DNA from: Chamaecrista fasciculata
Taxonomy: Eukaryota > Streptophyta > Magnoliopsida > Fabales > Fabaceae
Reading direction: 5' to 3'
DNA length: 64,000 nucleotides
Assembly (NCBI GenBank): GCA_003254925.1
Contig: QANZ01006002.1
Coordinates: 301,887-365,886, forward strand
The notes beneath the pieces were generated by a model that saw nothing but the letters and a program-made list of their open reading frames with translations, searched no databases and was not told where the DNA came from. This document shows positions 24,946 through 37,802 of the stretch, in pieces. Numbering within the stretch: position 1 is the first letter of the stretch; every line of letters begins with the position of its first letter. Made by a program: the position numbers and the translations under genes.

Positions 24946-27900
24946 TCACATAAATTGCTTCAGAAACTCTGTAGCTACCAGCCTCCCTCGTGTGTTTACT
25001 GACATTTTAAGTTCGCTTATCTCTTTATCAATATCCTGCAACTTAGAAAGCGTTAGTTTAATAAACTGTCCGCAAAATAAAATAACAAGGAAATGTTTTG
25101 CTATTGACATTTTCCTGAATAAAAGAACCCAAACAAATGATAGCAGTAAATTTGTATATAATTCCTATATCTTTGCTTTAATTTCACTATTAAAAACAAG
25201 ACAAAAGAATATAAAGCAAACTTTTTAAAACCTTGTGTTCTATTATAATTGGATCCGCACTTTGCTATTGACCTCTTGCTCTCAATCATTTGATTAATAA
25301 AATGTTCATGGCAGTATGAAAGGCAAGCTTCCATAAAAGTTCACTTTGGCAATCACAAGTGTATGTAACTAAAGAGTACTTGAGAGAGAATTATAATCAT
25401 TTAATGATATGTCCCCTTGCTAAACAAGATGTCTGGTGATACGCCAAACATCAGGGGTTTTGGTTATAATCATTTAACGAGTTTAGGCCCTAAGATAAAA
25501 TTTAAGTTACACTGTTACATTATCTAGATGATTTTTGCATATAAGGCAGTTTCCCTATCAGTCCCTGCTTACAGAGGTCAACAAAAGATACTTGATGGAT
25601 CTATACTTTATGAGATGTCACTTTCCATTCTTAAGTTGGTCCTTGACTCCTTGTCTGTACCAATTAGACTAGAGTGGAGATATATGAACCTCATGCTATT
25701 ATTATCTAAATGACAGAGTCCCATCCCAATAATCACATTTCTATATATTGCATTCAGTTAATGCTTATGAACAACTTCAAAGCTTTTGGAAACTCATCTT
25801 AGTGCATAGACATTGACACAATAACACAGTAATAAGTCACTAAATAAAATGCAAATCCAGTTATGGGGTTTAATAAACTCTTGCCTCCATAAATTGCACT
25901 ATAAAATCTATGAGCTTGTGTTTCTGCATCTCCTCGCAGTGGTAATTTGTTATAAGGAAGCTGATGTCATATCCCTGCGAAGGCAATCAACAAAAAGAAG
26001 TCCTCAAGATGTCATTAAATAAATTACATTTATAGAAAAAATTCTTGTCTTCTACCCCTTTCATAAAAAATATAAGACTTGCTAACGACGTTCATAGAGT
26101 AAAATTCATCTGCATTGCTACTACTTGTACTAAATAACAGTTGCTCTACATCAGGATCATAACATTGTCTGAGAGTAATTAACCCTACTACCCAGGATTT
26201 AGAAAAATGCTTGCAATGTACTCAAGTTTAGATTAATCTTCATTGTTGTCAGCATCAATATCTTATCCTCATTCTTTGTGAGTTTCTCTCTTTCTAATTT
26301 TTTTTCCACTCAAGGAAAATAATAAACAATTCACAATATCTATGCAGCAACCTTGACAAAGATTATTATAATTTAAAACATATAATCCTAATATAACTAA
26401 TTGCTTTTCCTGCCATGAGTGTTTTACCCAACCTTTCTACTTGATTCCTGATCTCAACTACATGTTCATCATCAATAATACATGGTAATTTTATTCAGGA
26501 AAATAATTGCCAGGTGCCGTAAGAATAAGCCCATTTCAAATTGATTAATAATAGATACGAACCTGTACTGGCTTTCTCCTCAATACTTGGAAAGCCTCTG
26601 CTCTCATCGACAAAAATCGAAGAAACTTCTTAGTCAGTATGTTTTCAAGTTCATCAGCCTGCTTTACCTACACAATATGAAGGGAATTTGGAGTAGGGAA
26701 TTGGGTGAAAATTGCAATGAATGTTAGAATATATCATGTGACGCCAAAAAACGTAATATCATTCCAAGATTGCAAGCTATGGTGAAAAAGAATTAACTGC
26801 CTTCTGGAGTGTCACAAGCTGGTCAAACTATAAGAAATTTCCAATTTGAAACTAACACTGATCAAACTCAACTCAAGATGCTCAAGTTTCAGGTTAAACA
26901 GAAGAAAGTTGATGGCCACACAATGTGAGCTCATCTTGATAGGTTTGAATAATAAAATTCTACAGCGTCATCAAATTAGTTCTACAAAGTTTACTGCAGC
27001 TCCTTGAAAGTAATTTAGACTTATAACATTTGGTCTTATTATCATCTTCATTTACATGCCAATCAGTCTGAGTTAATGGGATCGTTATATGAGCCTAATT
27101 CAAATTGGTCTCAACTCTCACATTTTGGCTAGACAGTGGCTTGGATAACGCTTATTAAAAATTCTATTTATCAAAGTTTCTCAACTCATTCCAGACATCT
27201 CAACTATTATTTGCTGCCATTACTTACACTAACTACACCAGGCAGAAACACCAATAGAAATCAATTCAAATGGATAGGTAAAATTACCTTGAGACTTATT
27301 CGCAATGAATTAATAGATGTTTCTATTAAGCATTTTTCAGCCTCATTTCGACAAATCAAAACCTGTAACAATTGTAGTCATTCTTTATGCAGCAACAATG
27401 CAATATATATATATATATATACACTATATTAGCAAACAACAATTAAAAAGGTTATAGAATAAAGGACAATATGTTAAAATTTGGTAACTGATAAGCACCT
27501 ATAAGAGGCAGCTTAATCCAGAAATCACATAGCCATTGCCTTATATGTTGAGGCTGAACTTAACCGTTAAGATATAAGAATATAAGAACCGATACCATGG
27601 ATCCTACTTTCTTGTGTGGCATAGAACATATTCTCATGATCCTTGTCTTCAATCCATTTAACAAAAAGGTAGATAAAGCTTGCACGTAAAAGCTCCCTAC
27701 TTATCAAAAAGCCAGATTCAAAAGACTAATGAATTTGATAAATTGAAGAGTTTGTAACATTGAAGAAACAAAAGCCGGTCATTGGTTTCTTAATTCTTAA
27801 CATAACAGACCTGAACCTGTAGAACCTCAACCTGAGGTTAAAACATCTATAAACAGTTTCCACTCAGACGATCCTGCACCCTGACTTCTCACTTCATCAA

Positions 27901-29021
27901 ACCATAGTACTATGCACAAAACAACAAAAGCATCTACTAGAATCTGAGCTCTTAACCAACCAGACAGAACTATATAAGGGAACTTCGACTAAGTTAACAT
28001 CCAATGAGAAAACATTTAGACAACAAAAACATTTCCAAAAGAGTAATTAATTAAATAAGCCAGGTGATTAATTTACTGGACCAGAGTTTAGAGGTTTGGA
28101 ATTCTGAATCATATGAATTAGCACTAGTGAATTTTGGAAAATATTGAGGTGGGGAAGAGGAAACAAACAAACTACTTTAATATTGATTTGAAATAAGAAG
28201 GATCTTACTGGATTTAGCAAGAGCTCAGGGCTAGTCCTGCACATAGATGAAGAATGAATTACAAACTTCATGGAGAAAGATAATGCTTTACTGGCTGTGC
28301 CAGAACATCATGCATTGATTAGTCATGCTAAGGAACTATATGTGTAGAATCAGAAATACCCAAAACGAAACATGTGATTGTTGTAATCCCTTTAATGTCT
28401 CATGACTAAGGAGTGAGAATTAGTTAAAATCAACATTACTGTTTATGTTAGTCCCCACCCCCCCAAAATAAAAAAAAAGCTCCAGGAAGCTAAGCCAAAA
28501 GTAAAGATTATATTGCAATGAGCGGGAGCATACTTTAGTTCAACCTCTGGCTTGTTATGCCTTTCAACCTCCTGACAAGGAAAGTTCTGCAACCAGTATA
28601 AAGACATCAAAACCTTGTTATAAGATCCGTCAGACCCTATTATATCATTTAAAATTGGCTTTACTGGGGTTAAAGTAATAATTCAAAGATATTATTTGAA
28701 CCGCAAGAATCTGCAAACAGAGTCATAATATAAGAATCAACGATACTTACATTGGTCTAAATTCTAAAAGCAATAACCAGCACTTAACTTTACCCGTTTG
28801 AGACAAAACCCAAATAAATATTTTGAATCTTGTGTTACTACAAATGCACAATTTCCTCGACGATCCATACCTGCAAGCACATTGCAGCCTCGAGTGTGTT
28901 CCGTATGCAGGTCAAGTATAACCGTAATGTGGTAGCCTGAAATTTTGCCCGTGCACAATATAAAGAATCAAGAACTAGCAGTGAACAAGCTAGAATTCAG
29001 AGAACGAAAGGGCCATACCAT
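24946..29021 (-). CDS. ARPC4: Arp2/3 complex subunit 4 (ARPC4)
   Basis: ARPC4 is a core scaffold of the Arp2/3 complex that nucleates branched actin. Eight coding segments in transcription order give 169 aa, the Arabidopsis length: 29019-29021 (ATG only), 28871-28936, 28534-28586, 28209-28236 (28 nt), 27288-27362, 26563-26667, 25885-25974 and 24946-25035. The product reads [87 protein letters not shown], and ends [11 protein letters not shown]. All joins keep frame. The start codon is the last three bases of exon 1, directly followed by the donor GTATGG. The intron after 25885 starts with GC (GAG then GCAAGA), a GC-AG intron. A diverged duplicate of the start exon lies 155 bp upstream. Most exons are too short to appear as open frames. 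Confidence 0.95.
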
Positions 29022-29240
29022 GTGTGAGAAGACGAGATTCAATCAGCTAAAGCGTCTGCAATCTTAGATGCGTCAATAAATAAAATAAAATCCTCAAGGT
29101 TCGCTGCTAACAAAGATAGCGTTTACTGTAACAGGATAACGAATCCGAATTCAGAAAATAAGCAGGATTACACCATTTGTGAGAAGAGGATTTAATCAGC
29201 TATAGTGTCTGCGATATTAGTTGTGTCAATAAATGAAGCT
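29005..29240. repeat. tandem duplication of the ARPC4 first-exon region
   Basis: About 29001-29085 and 29150-29240 are diverged direct copies ('gaattcaga', then 'ccat.tgtgagaaga', then 'ttaatcagct', then 'gtcaataaat'), offset by about 155 bp. The upstream copy keeps an ATG on the minus strand (29174-29176) followed by a possible donor GTGTAA. Confidence 0.75.
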
Positions 29241-29345
29241 ATCAGCAAGGGTCATGGTAGTTTTTGGTCGTAGATTGCAAGCGAGGTTTTGGAAAAGCAA
29301 GTTGTTAAAAGTAATTAATAATAAAGAAAAATGATTAGCAAAAAT

Positions 29346-29437
29346 CCGACCTGCCGGATTCGAACCAGCGACCTAAGGATTAGCTGATGGATTGCTCCTA
29401 CTACAGTCCTCCGCTCTACCAACTGAGCTAAGGTCGG
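29346..29437 (-). tRNA. tRNA-Tyr (GUA anticodon) with intron
   Basis: On the minus strand the gene begins CCGACCTTAGCTCAGTTGG and ends GGCAGGTCGG. The acceptor stem pairs CCGACCT with AGGTCGG. The A-box (TAGCTCAGTTGG) and B-box (GGTTCGAATCC) are intact. The anticodon stem region reads GGACTGTAG, a 20-nt intron, then ATCCTTAGG, placing GTA in the anticodon with the intron just after position 37, as in plant tRNA-Tyr. The 92-nt gene gives a 72-nt mature body before CCA. A T-run follows directly downstream (29340-29345 on the complement), fitting a Pol III terminator. Confidence 0.97.
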
Positions 29438-30278
29438 TTTGATAGCCTAATTCGATTCGTAATATAATTTATTGTAATTATGATATCAGGAGTTTGGATC
29501 AAATAATATAAAATGGGGAGGTTGCCGAAAGGCATAAACCAAAGTCTAATTACCTGATTACAATGACCCATTGACATTCATTATGAGGAGTTTGGATTAA
29601 ATAATATAAAATGGGGAAAGTAATTTTTAGATATAATTATTATAAAATTTGTTTATTTTAAAGATCAATTACTTTTAAAAAGTTAATTTTCTCTCTCAAT
29701 TTATTTCATCTAAACAAAATAGTTTGAGCTTATTTGTATTAGTTGAATGCAACTAATATTTGGCATATATGATAAGTTATATAAATCCAGTTAAGAATTA
29801 AATACAGCATTACTCATTAGTGAAAATGGATTAAGATCTAATAAGTAATAACTTCAACATAATCTTTTCATCCTTCGTTCACACAAATGAACACAAATAC
29901 TTTGAGGCTCCAACGAAACACAAATACCGGGCGAAATATGCTCTAATTTTATATTTATCCTAATTTCCAGAAATTGTTATAAAAGACTTATATAAAGAAA
30001 CAAAGCTAAAGACTGACGGATAAATTTGACAACTCGAAAATCTTTAAAAGCTACAAAGTAGTCTTAATAAAAAGACAACCATCATTCATTTCCGGTGGGA
30101 GAAGTGAGTAGCGGCGTCCTACAGAAAATATTACATGACCCGGGAAAAATAAGACTCAATGGATACCAGTTGCTAAACTGAACCAAGATTTACATAGTAA
30201 TTTACAATCATTAAACTTGTAAACACTACATTGGAGATTCAAAAGTGAAGCAAAAATAAGTGGTTCAAACCATTGCAG
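29438..30278. other. spacer and TBC 3' flank
   Basis: AT-rich DNA. A segment of about 40 bp ('aggagtttggat.aaataatataaaatgggga') occurs twice, near 29487 and 29587. The right part is probably the 3' UTR of the TBC gene. Confidence 0.45.
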
Positions 30279-33200
30279 TTACACTGACTGTACACGCAAC
30301 TTATTGGCAACATAGAGCAAATGGCTAATGTTTGTGGAGGGGTAATGTTGCAGCAACTTGAGATTGGAAGTGAAATCACCCGCTAGGAGGCGTCTCCGAA
30401 CAAGAATTAGCATTGCACAGCATATCCGTAACAGAGTCTCCTATAAAGTACAGAGTTAGTTTTTCTGAATTTTTCTTTCCATTAAATAAACGAACTACAA
30501 AGTACTTTAAAGCAAAGAAAACAAGACACAGATTATCCATGCTCATCCACCCTATACTAACATCACCACTGATCATTGTCAAGGTAGATTGGAAGGTAAC
30601 AGTACCTGCGGACCTTCTGGATCACTCAAAAGAGTATCCCAAATGTGAAGGCTGTCAGCAAAATTGAATTCCTGAGTCAATAGAAGAGTTATCCACCTAA
30701 ACGCGTAGAATTGAGGATTGACCTGCCAAGTGATTAACAGAATAAATAAATAAATAAATAAATAAGGCTTCTCTGTTAAACAGATCCGCAGCCAAAGAGA
30801 AAGACAACAACTACTAGAACAAAGAAGCATGGTAGAGGAACATCTCAAGTCCATATTTTAGTCATTGACAAATTTACTGTGTATATTCACTCTCAACTCT
30901 TTTCCTCTCTCAAATTGTGAATAAGACTCTATTGTATTAGTGCTTTCTAACAATAAATTATGTCTGGTCTAGTGAAAGCTATGAGGTGAGAAGATTATGC
31001 TACTGCACATTTGTAATCAAACATATGGCAGTGAGGTATATCACAACGGGGTCATTACAGCTGGTGAGATGTGCTCAAAGCATTTTCTGCTACTTGTTTC
31101 TGAAAGACATTTTAATCCTTTACAAACCATTTACAATAACCAACCATATGTTCTTAATTAACAATGTAAAAGGACCCCTTACAGTAAATTCAATGCTTAG
31201 AGCTGAGGATGTCCTAGTAATTTCTATGCTTAATTGGGCCTTGCTTAGAATTGGAGAAAAAATAATTCAATTACAACCCAGACTACTCCTAGAAAAATTC
31301 TGAAGAATGCAAAAACAGTAGATATTGCATCATGTACAATTAATTAACCAACACAACCCAGCATTAATTAGAAGTTACTCAACCATGAGCATTACATAAC
31401 AATAACGCATTGCCCAAACAATCAAAGAGTTGCTTAAACCAACAATTACTGATTTTGACCAAGACAAAAAGTGCAGAAAAACATAATCGGGCAACAAAAG
31501 TAATATTTGAAATTCTCTTACTTTAGTTGTGACCTCAAGATGGCGCCACAGCTCCTCATCCTGTTCTCTCAAAAGCTGTGACAATCGAGCAATAGTGGAA
31601 CGAATTCCCACAACACTATTGTCAAGTTGTTGACAAAAATTATCTCGGAACCCACTTAATAGCTCAACAAAACAAAAAAATGTGTCTGCTTCAGCAAAGG
31701 CCTGCGTGTGTTGGAATTGGCGACTGTTAGTATAATTGATCAGTAAGAAAATCAAAGATCAGTCATGTCATATCTTTGCAATTTTGAACAATCTAAAAAT
31801 GGATAAGGCAGGAATAAACAGAATAAATTTGTAAAATGATGTACCGACAAAAAAAAAAACTAATCACTTACTAGATGTTATGATTTAAAGAATCTACTAA
31901 GATGGCTTGAAAAAAAGAACAGAGATATAACTACTATCTCATGGTAGAAGCATAAAAAAACTAATCACTTACTAGATGTTATGATTTAAAGAATCTACTA
32001 AGATGGCTTGAAAAAAAGAACAGAGATATAACTACTATCTCATGGTAGAAGCATAAAAGATGCAAATAGAAGATCTAGAAAGAATATAAGGCAGATGGAA
32101 CGATCAAAGAAGATTCAGAGAAATACAGATTATATCATTATAACAGATTAGTGAAAATGAATTCTTCAAGGGCTCACTGAATGACGAAGGGAATGAATAG
32201 GAAAAAGAAAATTCCAGTCTCAACTTTTAACAAGTATATAACTAATCTACAATAACGCTCAAGTATAAGTCTTCATCTTCACAGTATGCAGCATTTAGCT
32301 ACCAATCTACAATTGATTCACCATTCATGGCACTCGAGAACATAATTACTCAATATAACAGCTAAACATCATAGTCATGTACAAGGGGGAGGGGGAGGGG
32401 GGGCATTAGAGAGTTTTATGCATTTTATGAGCCAACAAATACAGTGTAAACATGCCTTCTGTTCAAATTAAAACAAAAGAGAAGAGTAGGAGAAAAGACA
32501 AAGATTGATATACTCACTGCATTTTCCTCATCAGGATCATTTTTAAACACATAGAATAGAGGGGCCAATATCTCATTCATCCCTTGAACATATCTTACAC
32601 CTGGATTTAACTTTGCAAAAATAATTAATATGTTCTTCAAAGCCTCCTGCAAATGCCCCAAAAAAAAAGAAAATTGATAAAACCAAAGATTTGTGCCAAA
32701 TAAAAAAAGAGAAGTCTCTAATGCGAAGTTTCTGTTAATTTCAAGAGATATGAAAGGCAAACCTGATTTGATTTTGCAAATTGAGAATCGCCGGAAAAAA
32801 AGTTCATATCTGGATGAGTTCGTTTTACATCTCTATCAATCTGATCTATTATCTCAGTGTCCTACAAGTTGACAAATCTAAAGTTTAATATCACGATACG
32901 AGGTTTATATATCAACCTTCGCACAGCAGAGCATCACTCAGAGTTGTTATGATGTAAAGAATATTAATGTTGATAATAGATCAAACTTCTCATGGCATCG
33001 CCATAAACTACTCAAAAGCTCAATGGACATAAAATCGGTGTAATAAAACTAAATTAGAAGCACTGCCGCAACTGGTAGTTTGATAAGTTTGCTCAACATA
33101 AATAGCTAAATATATTAAGCAGACATGCCATTATCGGTGCAGGGAATTCAAGCAAATATATACACAAAAAGAATTTAATATTAGAAACTGATACAGGCCA

Positions 33201-35204
33201 CAATAGACAATACAGTAATTATCACTAGCCAGTAGCACATCGCTGATGCACTCCTTTTTTTTTTCTGCAAACCAGAAGGTTCAAATTTAAAGGGTAAGGT
33301 TATCAGACAAGTTTGATGAAATGGAAGCAGCATAGTTCATCCAGAGACATAAATTACAGTACAAGTATCTCAAAATAAATACAGTATATTTGGTTATAAT
33401 CTTGTTAGCTAATAATGTCTAATGATTTTTCCTCCAAATGAGTTTTTACTAGAGCACTAGCATGGTACCTGGAAGAACTGATTCCATACGCTAGTCTTCC
33501 CAAGACTCAAAGGATGCTCCCCATGAGTGATTTCAGACCTAGAAAGCAAGCCTCGACTCCCACATTTCGTATCAGAAGTGTCACATGAATTGTTGTACAT
33601 CTTCCTTGTAATTTCTGACTAACTAGCCACATACACATTCAGAGAGCCATATAGATGAAGCAAATAACACATTTATATTTTAAAGTTAATAATACAACCA
33701 GGACTTTCTATTTCACTATGGTTATTTGCATTTGAAGTCTTGAGTACAAAGACTCATACCCTCCACAATGCAACAGAAACAGAAGAAACTAAGTAAATTC
33801 AGATCGAAGTCCAAAAATTATGATGACAGGGTTATTTTAAATAATCTGTCTTCTTTTATCCATACTTTATCGACAGAATCAATAGGGGACAACAACAACA
33901 AAAAGACTTAATAAATTGTAAAACTTAAGTTGAATCACTAACGTTTTTCAATAATTAACACTAGTACACTGCCATAACTGGGACAACTTGAATCCCCTTA
34001 AGGAGGGTTCCTATTTCTTTAAAATAAAAAAAAAAATTAACTATTATCAAGATACCAACAATGAGATGGATTATGACATTGATTGCCAAAGCAAAATACA
34101 GAAAAACACCCATACATGTAATTGAGACAGAAGTTCCAGTTTTTCTTTAAGTTCATTAATGTCAATTTCATTTTTCTAACTTATAGTTATTGCCTAAGAA
34201 CCATTTATAAAATCTTATAAGTGAATTCAAAAAAGATTATTTGAAAGCACTTTTTAACTTACAGGATTCATCAGAATCTCCTCTTTGAAATGTTTATATT
34301 GAGATCTCTTCTTCGCTAGTTCAGATGACCAAAGCCCACGATCCAGTGGGAGATATCCAAGCAAAAGCTGCAAATGTCAATAAGCATAAATTTCAGGAGA
34401 TCTATTCAAGTTCACTTGTTAGCTCATTCTTTTCATAACTAAGCTGCAAATGTCAATAAGCATAAATTGCAAGAGATTTATTTAATTTCACTTCTTAGCT
34501 CTGGATCTTCATCAATATGGAAAACTCTAGACCAACCTAAAAGCATCCAAACCAAACCCTCAGAAGGACTTCAAGGTATAATTGCAACACAGATTATTTC
34601 TGAAAATTTTTACCACCACACAGCTTGGTTTAACAAGATTATCACTTATAATACGAAAACAAGATATAAACCATTGGAGAAGACAAATTACCTTCCATAC
34701 GGTAGAACGAATCCCAACACAATCAGGTATACCCTGACATGCAATTCTCCGCAGCTCCCTTATATCTATCACCTTTCTTGATAACTAAAGAGTATAGGGG
34801 GAAAAAAAATAAATCACAAGCTGAGCAATCAGAAGCTGATTTTGACATCAAAGAAAAAGTAGAAAGTAAACCTCAGACAAAAGTTGAGCCTGGCGAGAGA
34901 TGTCGTCCGTAGAAGGAGGAGGGGAAGAAGTGGCATTGTGATCGTTGGAGACGACGTGATTAACACGTGAATCTTCGATTCTATGGGGTTGTGGTGGATC
35001 TTCTCTGGTAGGAGGTGTAGGAGGAGAAGGCGCCAGTATGGGTGGGTCCACGGCGGAGCGGCCTCGGTCTTCATCGGCGAAGGTGGTGGTGGTGGTGGTG
35101 GTGGGTGTGGCGGCGGAGGAACGAGGATCATGGTGGTCATCGGAGGAAGGAGGGGAAGACCAAAGAGAATTATTGAGCCAGTCGGGGACCCGCTTCTTCA
35201 CCAT
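30279..35204 (-). CDS. TBC-domain Rab GTPase-activating protein, TBC1D13 type
   Basis: Nine exons give 455 aa: 34872-35204, 34692-34784, 34263-34367, 33469-33618, 32763-32861, 32518-32646, 31522-31701, 30606-30722 and 30279-30440. The N terminus is low complexity (a Thr run near residues 34-41 and Pro-rich). The TBC domain begins near IRELRRIACQGIPD. Both catalytic fingers are present: the Arg finger in IDRDVKR (Arg about 241) and the Gln finger in YVQG (Gln about 281). Further family blocks are VYSRDN-like GFRDNFCQQLDNS, HLEVTTK, FYAFRWITLLLTQEF and LHIWDTLLSDPEGPQ. It should stimulate GTP hydrolysis by a Rab in membrane traffic; the target is not readable. The fourth exon starts at TCAGAAATTACAAGG; a nearer AG (before GTCTGA) would give a stop. 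Confidence 0.93.
31860..32058. repeat. perfect 98-bp tandem duplication in a TBC intron
   Basis: The block starting 'ctaatcacttactagatgtt' at 31860 recurs at 31961 with a 101-bp period. The copies appear identical apart from the joining A-run, so the duplication is recent or an assembly artefact. Confidence 0.9.
34366..34505. repeat. 76-bp tandem duplication spanning a 3' splice site
   Basis: 'agctgcaaatgtcaataagcataaat' at 34366 recurs at 34442, with diverged continuations. On the minus strand the unit contains the acceptor CATTTGCAG used by the TBC exon at 34263-34367, so a second copy of that acceptor lies 76 bp upstream in the intron. Confidence 0.75.
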
Positions 35205-36279
35205 TTTGAGTACACAGATTTATTAAGAATCTATGATATGATGATTTATGATTCTAGGCTAGGGTTTTCGAGATTTCAAGTTTCTATAAGCAGTGGATTA
35301 AGGAACGAGGGTGAGAAGATGAGAAATTGTTAGCATCACACACAGATAGCATGTTTGGCCAAAATAAAATACATACACATGGCATTACTGCATTACCCTC
35401 TGACTACCTTCCACTCTCCGTGCCCTTCAAGCTTTTCTTCTCACTTTTCATTTTTCTATTTCTCCCATTAATTTAAAATCAACCCATTTTTATTTGCTTA
35501 AAATTAATTCGCTTAAACAAAATGGGGTTCCAATTTCGCCTTGTATGCAACAATCAATTAAACTTCTAAATGAAGCACCACCGATTCACAAAGAATTAGT
35601 CTTTAGCTTGTTTTTTTTTTTTTTGATGATATAGTCTTTAGCTTGTTGGATATGGGATACCTTGCAAAACCAAATAAAATTAATTCATTTTCTACACTGT
35701 CCTAAATCATAAAAATTAAACTTTGATTTGTTAGCCAAAAAAATAAATCGTTGTCTTAGTTGTCTTGTTCTATTGCTGTCAATTATGTAATGAAATATTT
35801 ATTTTTTTTATGATAATGACGAATGTTAAGTAGGAATAAGAATTAAATTATTAACATAAACGTACATACTTTTTTTCTTTTTGGTGAACAATATCAACAA
35901 ATGTTGATGTATTTTTATCCATGCAAGTGTCATTATAGTACCAGTAGGCAGAGGCGTTGTTAACTGGATTAAAATATATTCTTAAGCCATATTAGATAAA
36001 AAAAAATGATGCCTTGAGGCATGTTTTAAGATTAAGGCCTTTATGCAATAAATTACTGTTCCCGGTAAGATCAATGGGCATTTTTTTTAGAAGAGTAATT
36101 AAAATGTGACAAAAGAAGAGATGGTCTAGCTAATTAAATGTCTGAGTAATTTGACAATAAGAAAAGCCCGTAAATCAGAGGTGCGATAGAGAGTATCATA
36201 CAATATAGTAATTACTTAACCAAATCAAAACTAATGAATTCATAATTACACTATCAACAGATCTCATTCATCTCAGCAC
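35205..36279. other. TBC promoter region and SUMO-like 3' flank
   Basis: No gene was recognised. A 17-bp phrase (tagtctttagcttgtt) is repeated around a T-run at 35597-35647. An open frame antisense to TBC exon 1 arises from the complement of its Thr codons. Confidence 0.45.
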
Positions 36280-37225
36280 TCAGCAGCCGTTACAACCGCC
36301 TCCATCTTGGTCTCTCATGGCGTCAATTTCATCACCGTCTTCCATATTCAGCTGACACATTTCATATAGTTGTGGAGTCAGGGGTATCCATTCATTCATT
36401 AGTTCATACATATACTAATGGTAGTATCTGCAGCTTAGGATTTTATTTATTAAACAGTCCAAAATAAGATACTAATTAATAATGCATCGAGATAGTAAAA
36501 TGATACCATACCATATATGAGGATGTGAGAACTAAAGAAATGCCAAATGAGAAACACAGGGGTCAAACCAATTATATAGCCATATAATTATTAATTATCC
36601 ATGTTATTATGTCCATCCATATATTCTTTCCTTGTTTCTCATCAACAGTTCACTACTAGCTTCTAGCTGCTTCTCTCACCAATTTTAGCTAGCTTTAATA
36701 TTCAATATTATTATTCTGCTTTTGATCCTTGGCATTTGATTGCATTGCAAATTAAAGTCTGAAATTTCCATATTTCATCACTTTAAAATGAACCAAGAAC
36801 TTGTATACATTAAAAGAAAGAAACTTACTTGGTGTGGTGTATGTCTGGACCCATTAATGCGCTTGCCGTTATACAGAAACCGCATCGACGAATAGTTCAC
36901 TTCCTTTCGCTCACAAAAAACTAGGAAAAGTTTGATCAACTTGGTATCACGCCTCATCTTGAAGGAAAGCTTGTGGCCATCCTACAAACAAATTAAATGA
37001 ACAGCAAGGAAGAAAAAGAGTTAAGCATTGATACATTAAACAACAAAAGTGGAAGGAAAATGTAAGACGAAAAAATAGGGAGAGCGAAAAAGTGGATGAT
37101 TGAAGTGAGGTTAAAGAGAGAGGAAGAGATATATATGAAGCAGAAGACATCACAGAAGTTAAAAGAAGCGAGTATTAGACCTGTGAGTTGACTTGAAGGT
37201 GGATGGTTGGCGTTTCATCCTCCAT
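36280..37225 (-). CDS. divergent SUMO-like protein
   Basis: Three exons (37181-37225, 36829-36981, 36280-36351) give 89 aa, the three-exon layout of plant SUMO genes. The ubiquitin-like fold is readable: IHLQVNSQDGHKLSFKMRR, then KLIKLFLVFCERKEVNYSS, MRFLYNGKRINGSRHTP, and LNMEDGDEIDAM. These align block by block with canonical SUMO. Differences are marked. The N-terminal extension that carries chain-forming lysines is short. The usual QTGG end is QDGG, with Asp at the conserved Thr position (residues 81-84). The tail after the di-Gly is G-C-N-G-C. SUMO is conjugated to lysines after ULP proteases expose the di-Gly; whether this protein can be matured is uncertain. It could be a young divergent paralogue. 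Confidence 0.85.
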
Positions 37226-37802
37226 GGCTAGGGATAATGTAGAAGCTGCAAATAGAAGGTAAAGGCACGATCGAGAAAGCTAAGAGAGGATGATAATATA
37301 TTTATTATTTATTATTTATTATATAGTCATCTCGTGGATCTGTGAATTCAAAGGTGATGATTATATATAGTAATGGGTTTGGTGTGACGGAGTAGTAGGT
37401 ACTGATGGAGTACTGACATAACGCCGAAGCATTGGCTGGGGCTTTGGCTTTGGTCTTTTTCACTTGGATTACCAAATCACCAGACGTGACTCGTGACTGA
37501 CGTGCCCCTTTTCTTCAATATTTCAATTACAGAGACAAGAGCTATATTTAATTACGTGAGGTTCAAATTTTCATTAATTTATTAATCCCTTTCTATGTAG
37601 TCATGAATGAAGAAAATTAAAGCTCAATGTCAAGGTACTTCAAGTTTTTCATTCTTTTTCAACCTTCCTTGTGTATGACATTGATAGACATGAAAATAAA
37701 AGAAGTAAACAAAGAATACTGAAATAAAAAAATACATATGTATTGCAAGAAAACGTATAATTATGTTAAGAAACAAATGAAGAATGAGGATGGATGGAGG
37801 TA
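37226..37802. other. SUMO-like upstream region and XTH 3' flank
   Basis: Promoter region of the SUMO-like gene followed by the XTH 3' flank. No gene was seen. Confidence 0.45.

Noticed and set aside
33469-33545. TBC exon beginning at the AG before GTCTGAAATC
   Set aside because: That acceptor gives an immediate TGA in the joined frame; extending the exon to 33618 restores the frame and the family sequence.
34983-35333. 116-codon Gly-rich frame antisense to TBC exon 1
   Set aside because: It is the complement of the Thr/Pro-rich coding exon; no family similarity and no independent splice or start evidence.
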